A program made the position numbers and the translations under genes. A DNA stretch of 37,471 nt, from contig DTUY01000024.1 in assembly GCA_012963885.1 (NCBI GenBank), positions 1-37,471 on the forward strand, given 5' to 3'. This document shows, one piece after another, positions 16,355 through 25,301 of the stretch. The notes under the pieces were generated by a model, which saw only the letters and a list, made by a program, of their open reading frames with translations, searched no databases and was not told the DNA's origin. Numbering within the stretch: position 1 is the stretch's first letter; each line of letters opens with the position of its first letter. The DNA is from Candidatus Poribacteria bacterium. Lineage in GTDB: Bacteria > Poribacteria > WGA-4E > UBA9662.

Positions 16355-18276
16355 GTATAGGAAGGACTATTAGCATAGCGTTCAGTGGTTAAATCAAGGG
16401 AAATTTCCATGCCCGGAGGCAACTCGATACTCAGATGAATATCGTTTACGACCACTGTTTGATTTTCGGTTTTTAGGGATGGGGACGCATAACTACCGGC
16501 ATAACCACCTAGCCCTCCTGGATATCCACTTGTTCGAATCAGGTATGTCGCTGTACCGAAACGATGTTCACCAAAGGCTCCTGCTTGAATGATTAACTTT
16601 TTGTTTGTATTAGGATTAAGATTGACCAACCGGACTATCGTGCGCTTTGCTTCTAATTTTTCGACCAAGGCGCCTACATCTTCAGGGAGACCGGGACGAC
16701 GTCGTTGAGCATCAAAATAGCGTAACCGGCAGTGAAGTAGCCCACCATTGTAGATTGGCTGGGGGCCGCCGAGGGTTAGTTGGATCAGGGCTTCCGAGGA
16801 TATTGGGTTGCCCCACTGCCAGTGATGAACATGGTGGCGGGTACCCACTGTCTCGTCTTCGCGAATCTGTGCAAGACGTCGACAGACAAGTTGGTGGCTC
16901 ATGTGAAGGATCTGCTCAGGGTAGGTTGGATTCTGTCCCGCAAGGTAGCGCACCCAAGGTTGTTCATGGCCTGAGTCTTCTTTGTTGTGAAAGGCGAATA
17001 CTTGATTCCATTCGAAAGCCTCAGATTGACGCACTTTCTCGATAGTTTTCCAGTCTTCTTCTAACATAGAAAGGTTCCATAAATTAACCAGGTAAACGGG
17101 GGATATCGGTTGCCAGTCGAACCAGCCAGCATCGCCATAACGGTAGGGCACTAGAAAGGTTTTATGTTGATCTCCCATAGCGGCAAATTGGCAATCCCAT
17201 CGTTCACTAACGCTCATATCATACTGGCGGATATCCTTAATCTCACCGAGTTCGAGGATATAGTTCATCTGGCGCCTTGGAAATTCGAGATACTCGACGT
17301 CTTGGGTCAACAGATAGGCATTAGCGGCGGCATCAAGCGTTGCTTTCTGAAGAGTAAGAAACCCGTGTGGGAAAGTCCAGCCGTATCGACCACCATACCA
17401 TTTGCCATTGCAATATTCTCCCACTTGTCCGGAGTGTCCAATATTGTCGGGCAAAAGTCCGTGGTTCTGCTTGGCGCGAGTGACCCAAGCATCGGTGTAT
17501 TCGACTACCCAATCGCGATACTTTTCCTCACCAGTGATCAAAAAAGCATTAGTTACTAAAGAAGTAATAGACAAGTTTGTTGGGGTATCGCCTCTTCTCC
17601 AACGATCGAATAGAGCTTTCCCCATAGCACTTGCCTTTTCAGGATCGGATAGGTCCTGCACACTGAAAATGCCAGGCAAATCAAAGAAAGGCAGGCTGTA
17701 GCGCTCCATACTACTGCCTAGCGGGGAGTATTTTGCCTTTTTTCGCTCAGATTCCGGTGCATAATATGGCCCTTTGCTACCATTGAGTCCGGAAAGCACG
17801 ATTTTATGTATTGGATCGTAGTTGATAGCATCGGGATCTTCATTTAAGTAGAAGCCCGCAAAACGCTGGGCACGCTGGCGGCGTTTGGCAGCGTTTGGAT
17901 CAGCCAGACATAGATGATAGAAGAAGACATCACTTTCGGATTGGTGCATCTGGTCTTCTTTGATACCATATTCTTTGTACACTGTTCCCAAACGGGTTAG
18001 CTGCTTGGTAATGGCTTCCCATTGGCGATTGGCTAATGTAAGTAAGTGATCACCACCACCTATGAGGTAAACCAAAGGCCAATTGAAAAAAGGTTCGTAA
18101 AAATCGTCAGGACTACCGCCACCCCATTCATCCTCCCAGATGAATTCTCCATCCTCTCGCGTAAAGTGGCTAAGAAAAGGATCAACTGACTGATTCATGG
18201 ATTCAAGTAATCGCCGTTCCCACACAGCCCAGGAAGGAGGAGATGTGACTGGCACATCAGCAAATATATGGATCAT
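16342..18276 (-). CDS. Uncharacterised 644-residue alpha/alpha-toroid-like protein
   Basis: I do not recognise a named family. The protein is rich in Trp, Tyr and paired helices separated by glycine-rich turns (YGGRYGWTFPHGF around residue 315, LLPDNIGHSGQVGEYCNGKW before it, YRYGDAGWFDWQPISPVY around 400). This is the texture of six-hairpin glycosidase, lyase or linalool-dehydratase-like toroids. The last 150 residues (from IVRLVNLNP) look like a beta-sandwich, ending NDIHLSIELPPGMEISLDL. There is no signal peptide, so it should act in the cytoplasm. It lies 81 bases downstream of a PhyH gene on the same strand with a hairpin in between. A carbohydrate-active or lyase role is an inference from fold texture only. 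The ATG at 18276 lacks a good ribosome binding site. Confidence 0.6.
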   Translation of the reverse strand: MIHIFADVPVTSPPSWAVWERRLLESMNQSVDPFLSHFTREDGEFIWEDEWGGGSPDDFYEPFFNWPLVYLIGGGDHLLTLANRQWEAITKQLTRLGTVYKEYGIKEDQMHQSESDVFFYHLCLADPNAAKRRQRAQRFAGFYLNEDPDAINYDPIHKIVLSGLNGSKGPYYAPESERKKAKYSPLGSSMERYSLPFFDLPGIFSVQDLSDPEKASAMGKALFDRWRRGDTPTNLSITSLVTNAFLITGEEKYRDWVVEYTDAWVTRAKQNHGLLPDNIGHSGQVGEYCNGKWYGGRYGWTFPHGFLTLQKATLDAAANAYLLTQDVEYLEFPRRQMNYILELGEIKDIRQYDMSVSERWDCQFAAMGDQHKTFLVPYRYGDAGWFDWQPISPVYLVNLWNLSMLEEDWKTIEKVRQSEAFEWNQVFAFHNKEDSGHEQPWVRYLAGQNPTYPEQILHMSHQLVCRRLAQIREDETVGTRHHVHHWQWGNPISSEALIQLTLGGPQPIYNGGLLHCRLRYFDAQRRRPGLPEDVGALVEKLEAKRTIVRLVNLNPNTNKKLIIQAGAFGEHRFGTATYLIRTSGYPGGLGGYAGSYASPSLKTENQTVVVNDIHLSIELPPGMEISLDLTTERYANSPSYTEPW

Positions 18277-18295
18277 TGAGATTGGATCTTCTTTT

Positions 18296-18332
18296 AAATG
18301 GCGTTGGTGGAGAATGCGAACGCCATTTTTTT
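18296..18332. terminator. Hairpin with T-run between PhyH and the 644-residue gene
   Basis: AAATGGCGTT (18296-18305) pairs perfectly with AACGCCATTT (18319-18328) over a 13-base loop and is followed on the plus strand by seven T (18326-18332). On the minus strand, the direction of both flanking genes, the same stem is followed by only TTT then A. It might therefore partly terminate the PhyH transcript and also block plus-strand antisense transcription. Confidence 0.55.
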
Positions 18333-18356
18333 GTTTGTAGGATTACTCTTTGTACC

Positions 18357-19250
18357 TTACATTTCACCCTGATATGGCAATGGTTTATTAGGTCTATTCT
18401 TACGTGGTACTTTTTTCGGATATTTTTCAAGGGCTATGATCCAATAGTCCTGCCATGTCTCGTAGCTGGTTTCAGAGTCTGGTTTCAGACGGCTGCGGGC
18501 ATCAAAACCGGGCCAGAATGATCTGCCAGAGGGAGTTCCCTGTTTCTGGTAACGTATATCCATGCTCCAACGAATAGCATCTGTTTGATTGGGGCCGGAT
18601 GAGTGGGGAGTTAATTTATGTATGAATACGACATCGCCCCTTTTCATCGGTACAGTAACGGCTGTTTCGTTTGGTAGGCTATTGTCCCAGTATACTGTGC
18701 GATTTTTGTGTATGCGGGGCATGATTCGCAGACAGCCGTTTTCCTCCATGGTATTGCACAGAGGTAGCCACACCGTTAGGATAAAAGTTTGATCTGCTTC
18801 TTGGTGAAGGAATATAGCGTCTTGATGCCAAGAGACGATATTGGAACTTCGTCCCCGACCCAAGTCGGAAGGTAGCTTAGCCCGTATATGCGTCATAGGA
18901 CTGCAACTGATTTCCGGACCGATAACACTTTCTACTAGATCCAATAACCTTTGGTTACGCATAAAATTGAATGTCCCTTTTCCACGAACATGACCGACGT
19001 CTAGAAATTGATCTGATGCAAAGTAAGTGGCTTCATCTTCGTCACATATTCGGGCCAAACGCGTTTCAAATGGTTCATTTTCGTATAGGTGGCTGATTCG
19101 ACCTGCAGCAAGAAGGTCTCTGGCCAGTTTATCTATGATTTCCTCATAGTCCTGAATAACCTGCTCGATGTCAGTATCCTGAAGGGCTGATCTGATTACC
19201 ACATATCCTTCTTGATTAAATCTTTTAAGTTGTTCCTGTGTTAAACTCAT
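18357..19250 (-). CDS. Phytanoyl-CoA dioxygenase (PhyH) family protein B
   Basis: A 297-residue oxygenase with the complete metal triad: His142-Gln-Asp144 in SWHQDA and His216 in LTPHSSGP, plus Arg227 (DAIRWSMDIRYQ) for 2-oxoglutarate. The segment ENGCLRIMPRIHK is this family's usual PGSH region with a variant loop. The tail GTPSGRSFWPGFDARSRL is typical of a subgroup seen in marine bacteria; its substrates are unknown. It starts MSLTQEQLKRFNQEGYVVIR, the standard N-terminus, so the ATG at 19250 is credible. It is followed on the same strand by the 644-residue toroid-like gene after 81 bases, and the two may form a unit. Confidence 0.85.
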   Translation of the reverse strand: MSLTQEQLKRFNQEGYVVIRSALQDTDIEQVIQDYEEIIDKLARDLLAAGRISHLYENEPFETRLARICDEDEATYFASDQFLDVGHVRGKGTFNFMRNQRLLDLVESVIGPEISCSPMTHIRAKLPSDLGRGRSSNIVSWHQDAIFLHQEADQTFILTVWLPLCNTMEENGCLRIMPRIHKNRTVYWDNSLPNETAVTVPMKRGDVVFIHKLTPHSSGPNQTDAIRWSMDIRYQKQGTPSGRSFWPGFDARSRLKPDSETSYETWQDYWIIALEKYPKKVPRKNRPNKPLPYQGEM

Positions 19251-19595
19251 ATTTGTATTAGTCTTTCCTGTTACTAACTAGGTTTGGAATTTAGCTGATC
19301 AGCTTAACAGTATAAAATCAAATTTTGCCTTTAGCTTGTCGATTACATCTATCTGTCTTTCTGTCTGGTGACGAGACGCTACTAACCAGATATCGTATTC
19401 TAGCACATTTGAAGATTAAGATTTAAAGCAATCAGTCAGGAAACGGGAGATCCTCTCTACTTAATTAGTTTGTTGGCAAAGAAAAGATTTCTATGTGCAT
19501 AAATTCAATCTGAATTGTGATATAGTTTTTAATCTGATGACATGCTAAAATGACAATTATTAAACAGGGAACGTTAATTTTGGAAGGAGCTCAAG
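19251..19595. other. Divergent intergenic region with candidate promoter
   Basis: 345 AT-rich bases between the divergent PhyH B and Gfo/Idh genes. A TGCTAAAAT at 19543-19551 is an extended -10-like site for the plus-strand gene, without a good -35. No gene or repeat is seen. Confidence 0.35.
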
Positions 19596-20642
19596 GTGAA
19601 ATTTAGAGTTGGTGTTATTGGTTGTGGTCGTATCGCTAGCACAATTGATGACGAATTACAGAAACCGCATCGTGGTGGAATTATCCTTCCTTTATGCCAC
19701 GCTGGTGGTTATGCGCTGGTTGAGGAAACTGAGATTGTTGCTGCCTGCGATGTCGTAGAAGAAAAACTGGAAGTGTTTCAAAATCGGTGGAACGTACCTA
19801 GAGGATATCATGATTTCCGTGAACTAATTGATAAAGAACAGCTCGATATTCTCAGCATCACCACACGTCCAGAACAACATGCCGAATCGCTAATTTATGG
19901 AGCAGAACGTGGTATAAAAGGGGTGTTTGTAGAGAAGCCGTTATGCTGTTCCTTAATGGAAGCGGATGCGATCCGAGATGCTTGCGAGCGTAATGGAGTC
20001 ATGTTAGAGTTTGGACCGCCAAGACGAAACTGGGCGGTTTATCGGCAAGCCCATCAACTGGTAACTGAGGGTCAACTGGGAGCAATAAAATCGGTCGTTG
20101 GTTTTTCGGGAAATAGTATCGGTGGACATTTTCTTGACACTTTACTTTACTTGTTAGGAGATCCAGAGTCCGTCGTCTCTGTTCGTGGTACTTTGGCCGA
20201 GCTCCATCCTACTAAAGATGATAACTCAAACATGCGATTTGTACAAGATACGGCTATTAGGAGCGCCTTGATTGAATTTGGCAATGGAACGACAATTTAC
20301 GTGGCAGGTACGGGCATTGGCTATGACATCGAAGTGATTTGCCAAGGAGGTATCATTCGTGTTCAAAACGATGGAGAATCTCTGTTTATCCGTAAAAAAG
20401 ATGGAGAAAATCGAGCGTATGATCCCATCGTAGTGAAGCCAGTTACTCCATGGAGTGGAACCGTGCTTAAAATCCGTGAATTGGTTGACTCAATTAAGAC
20501 AGGTATCCCCGCCCCCAGTAATTTGCGGATTGCCCTGTTAAGTACGGAAATTGGTTTTGGCCTTTACGAATCGCATCTGCGTAGTGGACTCGCAGTTGAA
20601 CCACCTGTTCCAAATCGCGAACGCTGGGTCTCAAGTTGGTAA
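19596..20642 (+). CDS. Gfo/Idh/MocA-family NAD(P)-dependent oxidoreductase
   Basis: The 348-residue protein begins with a Rossmann fold (VGVIGCGRIAS; glycines 6, 9 and 11) and carries the family lysine motif EKP (113-115, GVFVEKPLC) and the catalytic His/Asp pair His178 and Asp181 (GGHFLDTLLYLLG). The C-terminal half is the substrate-binding alpha/beta domain. Such enzymes oxidise or reduce sugars, inositols or sugar acids with NAD(P). The substrate is unknown. The GTG start has AAGGAG six bases upstream, which supports it. A PhyH gene follows 203 bases later on the same strand, so sugar-like substrates may be processed by both, though the gap weakens an operon argument. Confidence 0.85.
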   Translation: MKFRVGVIGCGRIASTIDDELQKPHRGGIILPLCHAGGYALVEETEIVAACDVVEEKLEVFQNRWNVPRGYHDFRELIDKEQLDILSITTRPEQHAESLIYGAERGIKGVFVEKPLCCSLMEADAIRDACERNGVMLEFGPPRRNWAVYRQAHQLVTEGQLGAIKSVVGFSGNSIGGHFLDTLLYLLGDPESVVSVRGTLAELHPTKDDNSNMRFVQDTAIRSALIEFGNGTTIYVAGTGIGYDIEVICQGGIIRVQNDGESLFIRKKDGENRAYDPIVVKPVTPWSGTVLKIRELVDSIKTGIPAPSNLRIALLSTEIGFGLYESHLRSGLAVEPPVPNRERWVSSW

Positions 20643-20859
20643 GTGTAATCTTCTCCTAGACTCTTGGAATGGAAAGGACTCCATACTACAATCGGACGAA
20701 TCATCCTGTTACACTTGAGAAGTTTGCGATGCCCAGCCATCTGCCGTAGGGAAACCACATGGTCTTCGTGTACAACGGTCTCAATGGTGTAATCAACTGG
20801 CCAATTGATTCTCACCTCAACTGTTCATATAATTTCATGTCAAATTGGAGCCCTCAACT

Positions 20860-21768
20860 ATGCAATATAACCGACAAGATAGAACCTTTGATTGTGATCC
20901 GGTTCTGGCCGACAGCCAGGTACTGGAATTCTGCCGCCAAGGTTACCTCCTGCTACAGGGCGTGGTATCGGACGAGATCAACCAGCGCACCTGCGATTAT
21001 TTAGACGGCAAAATCGAAATAGATCCGTTTAAAATTCCCGATCATATGACACTTGTCAAACTAGAACGGATTCGAAGCACCCACGAACCGAGCAGTATTC
21101 TGTTGGAACAGTGGTTTCTTGATCAGGTAATTCTTAATCCGCAAGCGGCTGGGGCCATTCGCTCTATACTGGGAAAAAATGTGGGACTACCCGTCTTGAT
21201 GAGCAACCACCGAGTGAACTGTCCTGCACCAGCACAAGGATGGCACCACGATGCAGACTCGATTTTTAGTCCAGAGACCAACTATTTACAGGTTTTTTAC
21301 TATCCGCAAGATACGCCAGTGGAAATGGGGCCAACCGAAGTCCTCCCAGGATCACATCATCGTCCAACCTCACGGGAAATAGACTGGTGCCAAGGGGGCT
21401 TAACTGTTGCACCTGCTGGATCTATTTTTCTAACTTGTTATCCAATCTTGCATCGGAGAAGTGTCTCAATTGCCAACGGCCTTCGCCATCTACTCAAGTA
21501 TAATTATTGGCGAACCGTGGCCCCAGAAAGAGATTGGGTCAGAGATCCAACCTTTGATTTTCATCAAACTAACTATGGTGGGCATGGCGAGGCACGATAT
21601 GTGGCACATCAGTTTTATTGGTTGTGTGGGAAGGGGGGGCAATTCCGAACCATTGGTGGACAGGCTTGGCCGTATTCTGGGTCAAGTCACAACGCCATTG
21701 GCCCTAGTTATGGTTTCGGCCGTCAGATGGGGTATTTACCAGACTGGTCTAACCTGGGCACTTTTTAA
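20860..21768 (+). CDS. Phytanoyl-CoA dioxygenase (PhyH) family protein C
   Basis: A 302-residue oxygenase with His129-His-Asp131 (GWHHDAD), distal His198 (YPILHRRSV) and Arg209 (NGLRHLLKYNY) forming a plausible Fe(II)/2-oxoglutarate site; LPGSHH lies at 162-167. The C-terminal tail (from VRDPTFDF) is longer than in the sister proteins and rich in Gly and Tyr. A TTG at 20845 gives five more residues, but GGAG at 20847-20850 sits nine bases before the ATG at 20860, so that ATG is preferred. The substrate is unknown. It follows the Gfo/Idh oxidoreductase on the same strand. Confidence 0.82.
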   Translation: MQYNRQDRTFDCDPVLADSQVLEFCRQGYLLLQGVVSDEINQRTCDYLDGKIEIDPFKIPDHMTLVKLERIRSTHEPSSILLEQWFLDQVILNPQAAGAIRSILGKNVGLPVLMSNHRVNCPAPAQGWHHDADSIFSPETNYLQVFYYPQDTPVEMGPTEVLPGSHHRPTSREIDWCQGGLTVAPAGSIFLTCYPILHRRSVSIANGLRHLLKYNYWRTVAPERDWVRDPTFDFHQTNYGGHGEARYVAHQFYWLCGKGGQFRTIGGQAWPYSGSSHNAIGPSYGFGRQMGYLPDWSNLGTF

Positions 21769-21842
21769 GGGGCTAGAGACCTTTGGCGAGAGGTCATGCT
21801 TGCAATTGCAGTTCCCGAGGCAATGGCTAAGTCAGCCAGACG

Positions 21843-22113
21843 CGGCGATTTGAATGGCTCGACATGACCTCACCCAGCTTAAATGATGAAGACCGAATGC
21901 AGATTGCTCAGCTGGGAATTCGTATGCTACCCTCGCTCCAAGCCAAAAAACGTCGATGGTATTCTAAAATTAGCCAATATGGCGAAACTAAAACACCTGA
22001 GAATCCATGATTATCCGAATACGCTTTTGGAAACCGACATCGCCCGGACCCGTCAATCCATACCAAACGTAACCATCGAATTATTCCAGATCTGTACCCA
22101 TTTCAGTCAATAA
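21843..22113 (+). pseudogene. Leucine-rich-repeat protein relic
   Basis: Two pieces in different frames read as leucine-rich repeats. The first, about 21843-21930, is FEWLDMTSPSLNDEDRMQIA followed by QLGIRML. The second, about 21937-22113, is NVDGILKLANMAKLKHLRIH, with an ending RQSIPNVTIELFQ like the LPNC.I caps of bacterial LRR proteins. A frameshift separates them and no N-terminus is seen. The stop at 22111-22113 lies inside the 3' end of the opposite-strand PhyH gene. Only the C-terminal part of a larger protein survives. Confidence 0.5.
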
Positions 22114-22902
22114 TTTATTGACGATTTGTTTCCGGTGTTGGAATCCTGCAACTTGTATTAGCTCACACACATCGTTGCTAAGCTTATCTCTGTATTCCTC
22201 GATAGGTTGTACCTCTGGTGACCAAGAGGCGTAGGATGTGCTATAACGAACAAAGACTGTAAGTCGTGGTGTTTCAAGCGTCCACCGTCGTGCTCCGTGA
22301 CACAGAGTTTCGGTAAACAAAACTACATCTCCCGCTTTGGGTGTAACATTAACGACGAACGGAGAGTTGCTATAAATATTTACATCTGGTGGTTTTGAAA
22401 AATGGGATTTGTGGCTACCAGGAACACAGACGAAACCAGACCCTATTGGCACATCAACCAATGAGACAGCGGCATTCAAAAAGGTAGCAAAAACCTTATT
22501 GTCTGCAACTTGATAATCGTTGGCTGGGTTCCTCCATCCTCCTGTGAATCCACCATGAAACCCTACGTCATCTGATTCTTTTGTATTTTGGGTTAAGGAA
22601 ACTGCCAGCAATTTGGGGCAATTTCCTGTCAAGGCTAAGACACAACGCATAATTTCACAGTTGAGTGCCAGTCTTTGAAAGACGTCGTCACCATAGTGCG
22701 CATTAACAATCGACCGAGGAAGGGTTGGATGATCAATTGGGTTACGATAAGATCGTAATGGTGGTGCCAGTTCACTATCTGGTAAGGTATGCCATCTGTT
22801 CGCCAATTCTACCATCCGTTGGACATCCTCTACGGGTATTGCTTGTTTGAGGACAATATATCCGAATAGGTCAAAGTGCCATTTCTCTTCTTCGGTCATC
22901 AT
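22081..22902 (-). CDS. PhyH-like protein D with HxG in place of HxD
   Basis: A 273-residue protein of the phytanoyl-CoA dioxygenase fold, with VPGSHKSHF (160-168) and the distal His202 (ETLCHGARRW) and Arg213 (TPRLTVFVRY) in place. Where the family has the iron ligands His-x-Asp, this protein has His116-Gly-Gly118 (VGFHGGFTGG), so the carboxylate ligand is missing. In Fe(II)/2-oxoglutarate halogenases such as SyrB2 (HxA) and WelO5 (HxG) the same change opens the site for chloride; in other proteins it means loss of catalysis. The HGG / PGSHK pattern is, from general knowledge, recurrent in a marine PhyH subgroup. Which meaning applies here is not known. It is a single gene whose 3' end overlaps the LRR relic by 33 bases. 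Confidence 0.78.
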   Translation of the reverse strand: MMTEEEKWHFDLFGYIVLKQAIPVEDVQRMVELANRWHTLPDSELAPPLRSYRNPIDHPTLPRSIVNAHYGDDVFQRLALNCEIMRCVLALTGNCPKLLAVSLTQNTKESDDVGFHGGFTGGWRNPANDYQVADNKVFATFLNAAVSLVDVPIGSGFVCVPGSHKSHFSKPPDVNIYSNSPFVVNVTPKAGDVVLFTETLCHGARRWTLETPRLTVFVRYSTSYASWSPEVQPIEEYRDKLSNDVCELIQVAGFQHRKQIVNKLLTEMGTDLE

Positions 22903-23054
22903 TTAAACTTCCCTGGTATCTGTAAAATTTCATATTTATGATTATAGCATTGTATGTCATCAATACAAGTTTGCATTTCCTCATAATTGTTACTGCCAAC
23001 TGTAAATGGAGTGTTGACGCCTCCAATTTTTAGCTTATTAAAACCTTTGGGATT

Positions 23055-23063
23055 TGATATAAT
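23055..23063 (+). promoter_or_regulatory. Extended -10 promoter element for the crystallin-like gene
   Basis: TGATATAAT is a TGn extended -10 with a perfect TATAAT (23058-23063). No matching -35 lies at 17 bases, as is allowed for extended -10 promoters. The leader to the ATG at 23153 would be about 80 bases. Confidence 0.45.
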
Positions 23064-23152
23064 GTAATTGATTAAAAGTTGATCTGTTAAAATTTCAAAG
23101 GCTGAAACACTATTGTTTTCTAGATTTGTTCTAAGGATATTAGGAGGTAGGA

Positions 23153-25120
23153 ATGTCGGCTTCTAAACCCCGACTTATCGCCGAGGTTTTTGAACATCTC
23201 AATTTTGGAGGAAGACGGGGTTACGTCATTAAACCCATCAGTTTTACGGCTGATATTGGATTTCAGGATAACATTTCATCTATTAAAGTTTACAAGGGCC
23301 CCGGTTTTACTGCCAGTCCCAATCAGAAAATGATTCTGTATGAACATTGGAATTTCCAGGGACAAAAATTAATTTTAGGACCGGGTTTTTATCCTAACAT
23401 CCATGATATGATCTACAATTTCAAGGATACTATTTCTTCTATCAGCTTTGGTTCACTTCTGAAAACGTCCGGACCTGAGTGGGGAACAGTACCATTAATT
23501 GTGGAGTGTTACGAACACGCCGAATTCAGTGGTCGTAATATCACCGTTTTACGCGACGTACCACACACTGGTGCACTGGGGCTACACGATAGTATTTCTT
23601 CCGTTCGTATTATTAAGGGGCCTGACTTTCCTCCACAAGGAGCTGAGGTAACATTTTTCGAACATGTTGATTTTGAAGGATCCAAGCTGACGATTCGCAT
23701 GGATGCCAAGGATCATAAGAAAGAGATTCCCAATTTTCACTATCTGCCGCAGCAATTCAATGATGTGGTTTCCTCAATCAAAATAGAGGGGTGGTCGACT
23801 TCAGCCGAATTCACCGAAATGGTGTTTGAGGACGAGTTTATTGGGAATCGTATGCGCCCAGAATGGCGATGGGAAGACCCGGAAGGCGGTGGCCATTGGG
23901 CTGAACGTCAAGGGTACCTGGAAATGCGTGCTGAACCAGGACAGGACTTGTGGCATGGTGACCCTAATCAACCTGTGCCAAGAGACCATAACTTGCCACC
24001 AGATGCGGTTGTTCTTCGTGCAGCTGGTGCCATTCAAATGGAGTCGGGGGTAACCATCATAGATAAAGATGGTGCCACCGGCAGAAAAGCGATCGATAGC
24101 CAGAGAGGGGCGCGAGCTTTCCATAACGTCTATCTCCGTCGGCCAGGCAGATGGTACATCTGGATTCGAGGCTACTTTCCTGAACCATCAAAGGACTCAT
24201 ATTGGATCGGCATTGACAATGCCGATCCGCATCCTTGGGATCGGGAAGGTGGAACAGGTGCGATTAAAATCTTTGCAGAGGTTGGAGACTCTACTAAGCA
24301 AGGTGATGCCGTTTGGGGAACTTGGTATTGGGATTGCGGAGTTAAAAGTGCTTCTGTTCCGCAATCCTATTTTGAAATTAAGTCTCCAGGCACATACCGT
24401 TTATGGTCAAAAGGGAGAGAATCGGGTTCAATCCTAGACCAAATTCTGCTGACGCAAGATCCAAACTTTAATCCGGAAAGTGTGTACCGTGGTGCCAACA
24501 TTTCTATGCATTCGGCTATAGGATCTGGAGGAAACTTGGATGCGCCACGTTTGCTATTGCCAGTAGCAGGAGATTTTACCGCTGAATGTAGAATTCGTCT
24601 GTCAGTGGACATGAAGGAACATGGAGGCTTAATTGTCTGGAAGAATCCGCAGGCTTTTGTCAGACTGGAAAAGACGTCGGGATCACACGCTTTCCGTGGT
24701 GATATCCGATTTGAAAGACATGTTGATGGTGTGTTTTCACTGGTTGGTCGTGGACAAGGTGTTAATCAACGCATGTCGCAGCTAGGTCCAATCCCAGTCC
24801 GATTCACTGAACTCTACTTAAGACTAGAAAGGAAAGGCCACCAATTTTCCGGGTATGTCAGCGATGATGGTGTCCGTTGGGTTGGTTGTGGCCATACCAA
24901 CGTTGCTATGGGGGATCCGGTTGAGGTGGGGCTGCACGCCCTGTGTCCCGGCAATATCCCTCCCACGCTGACACGATTTGAGTACTTCCGTGTGTTCAAA
25001 CGGCAGGGCGAACTACTAGAACAACGTTTGCTATCGGGAAATGTCCAAGCCCTAACAGATCAGGACTTCAAAAAAAGACAACAAATGGAAAGAAACCGTG
25101 CTATTCGTGACCTGTATTGA
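23153..25120 (+). CDS. Multidomain protein: four beta-gamma-crystallin motifs, CBM-like insert, DUF1349 sandwich
   Basis: A strong AGGAGG six bases before the ATG supports the start. Residues 1-205 hold four Greek-key motifs, each opening with a Y/F-E-H segment (VFEHLNFGG, LYEHWNFQG, CYEHAEFSG, FFEHVDFEG) and closing with a D-x-x-S-S loop (FQDNISS, FKDTISS, LHDSISS, FNDVVSS). They give two beta-gamma-crystallin domains, a fold that often binds calcium. Residues about 225-285 and 460-620 match the two halves of a DUF1349/concanavalin-like sandwich (AEPGQDLWHGD, then APRLLLPVAGDFTAE). Between them, 290-455, sits a CBM-like module (RPGRWYIWIRGYF...DSYWIGIDN...RLWSKGRESGSILDQILLT). No signal peptide is visible, which is odd for an apparent lectin. 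Binding of carbohydrate and calcium is inferred. Confidence 0.75.
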   Translation: MSASKPRLIAEVFEHLNFGGRRGYVIKPISFTADIGFQDNISSIKVYKGPGFTASPNQKMILYEHWNFQGQKLILGPGFYPNIHDMIYNFKDTISSISFGSLLKTSGPEWGTVPLIVECYEHAEFSGRNITVLRDVPHTGALGLHDSISSVRIIKGPDFPPQGAEVTFFEHVDFEGSKLTIRMDAKDHKKEIPNFHYLPQQFNDVVSSIKIEGWSTSAEFTEMVFEDEFIGNRMRPEWRWEDPEGGGHWAERQGYLEMRAEPGQDLWHGDPNQPVPRDHNLPPDAVVLRAAGAIQMESGVTIIDKDGATGRKAIDSQRGARAFHNVYLRRPGRWYIWIRGYFPEPSKDSYWIGIDNADPHPWDREGGTGAIKIFAEVGDSTKQGDAVWGTWYWDCGVKSASVPQSYFEIKSPGTYRLWSKGRESGSILDQILLTQDPNFNPESVYRGANISMHSAIGSGGNLDAPRLLLPVAGDFTAECRIRLSVDMKEHGGLIVWKNPQAFVRLEKTSGSHAFRGDIRFERHVDGVFSLVGRGQGVNQRMSQLGPIPVRFTELYLRLERKGHQFSGYVSDDGVRWVGCGHTNVAMGDPVEVGLHALCPGNIPPTLTRFEYFRVFKRQGELLEQRLLSGNVQALTDQDFKKRQQMERNRAIRDLY

Positions 25121-25182
25121 TCAAGCTTTTGGTTTCACCAATTTCTCCTTTTTTGTTGATCTTCTCCATCTGTCGCTTCATT

Positions 25183-25266
25183 TTCTATATGAATGTCAAT
25201 GAAGTAACAGTGGGGCAATTCAAGCAGTTTGTGGAGCAAGCATACTTATTAATTTGGAATATGTGA
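25183..25266 (+). pseudogene. Fragment of a formylglycine-generating-enzyme-like (SUMF1) domain
   Basis: FYMNVNEVTVGQFKQFVEQA followed by YL and a stop matches the first conserved motif of FGE-sulfatase domains (FYMD.nEVTV.QFK.FV). About 28 codons remain with no start or downstream domain, so it is a relic. The parent family activates sulfatases or forms part of signalling proteins. Confidence 0.5.
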
Positions 25267-25301
25267 ATATAGAGCAACACGTACTAGTATAGGTAAATAG
25301 T

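Noticed and set aside
20564-20815. Minus-strand 83-codon frame between the Gfo/Idh and PhyH C genes
   Set aside because: It overlaps the Gfo/Idh end on the opposite strand, has no ribosome binding site and no recognisable motif.
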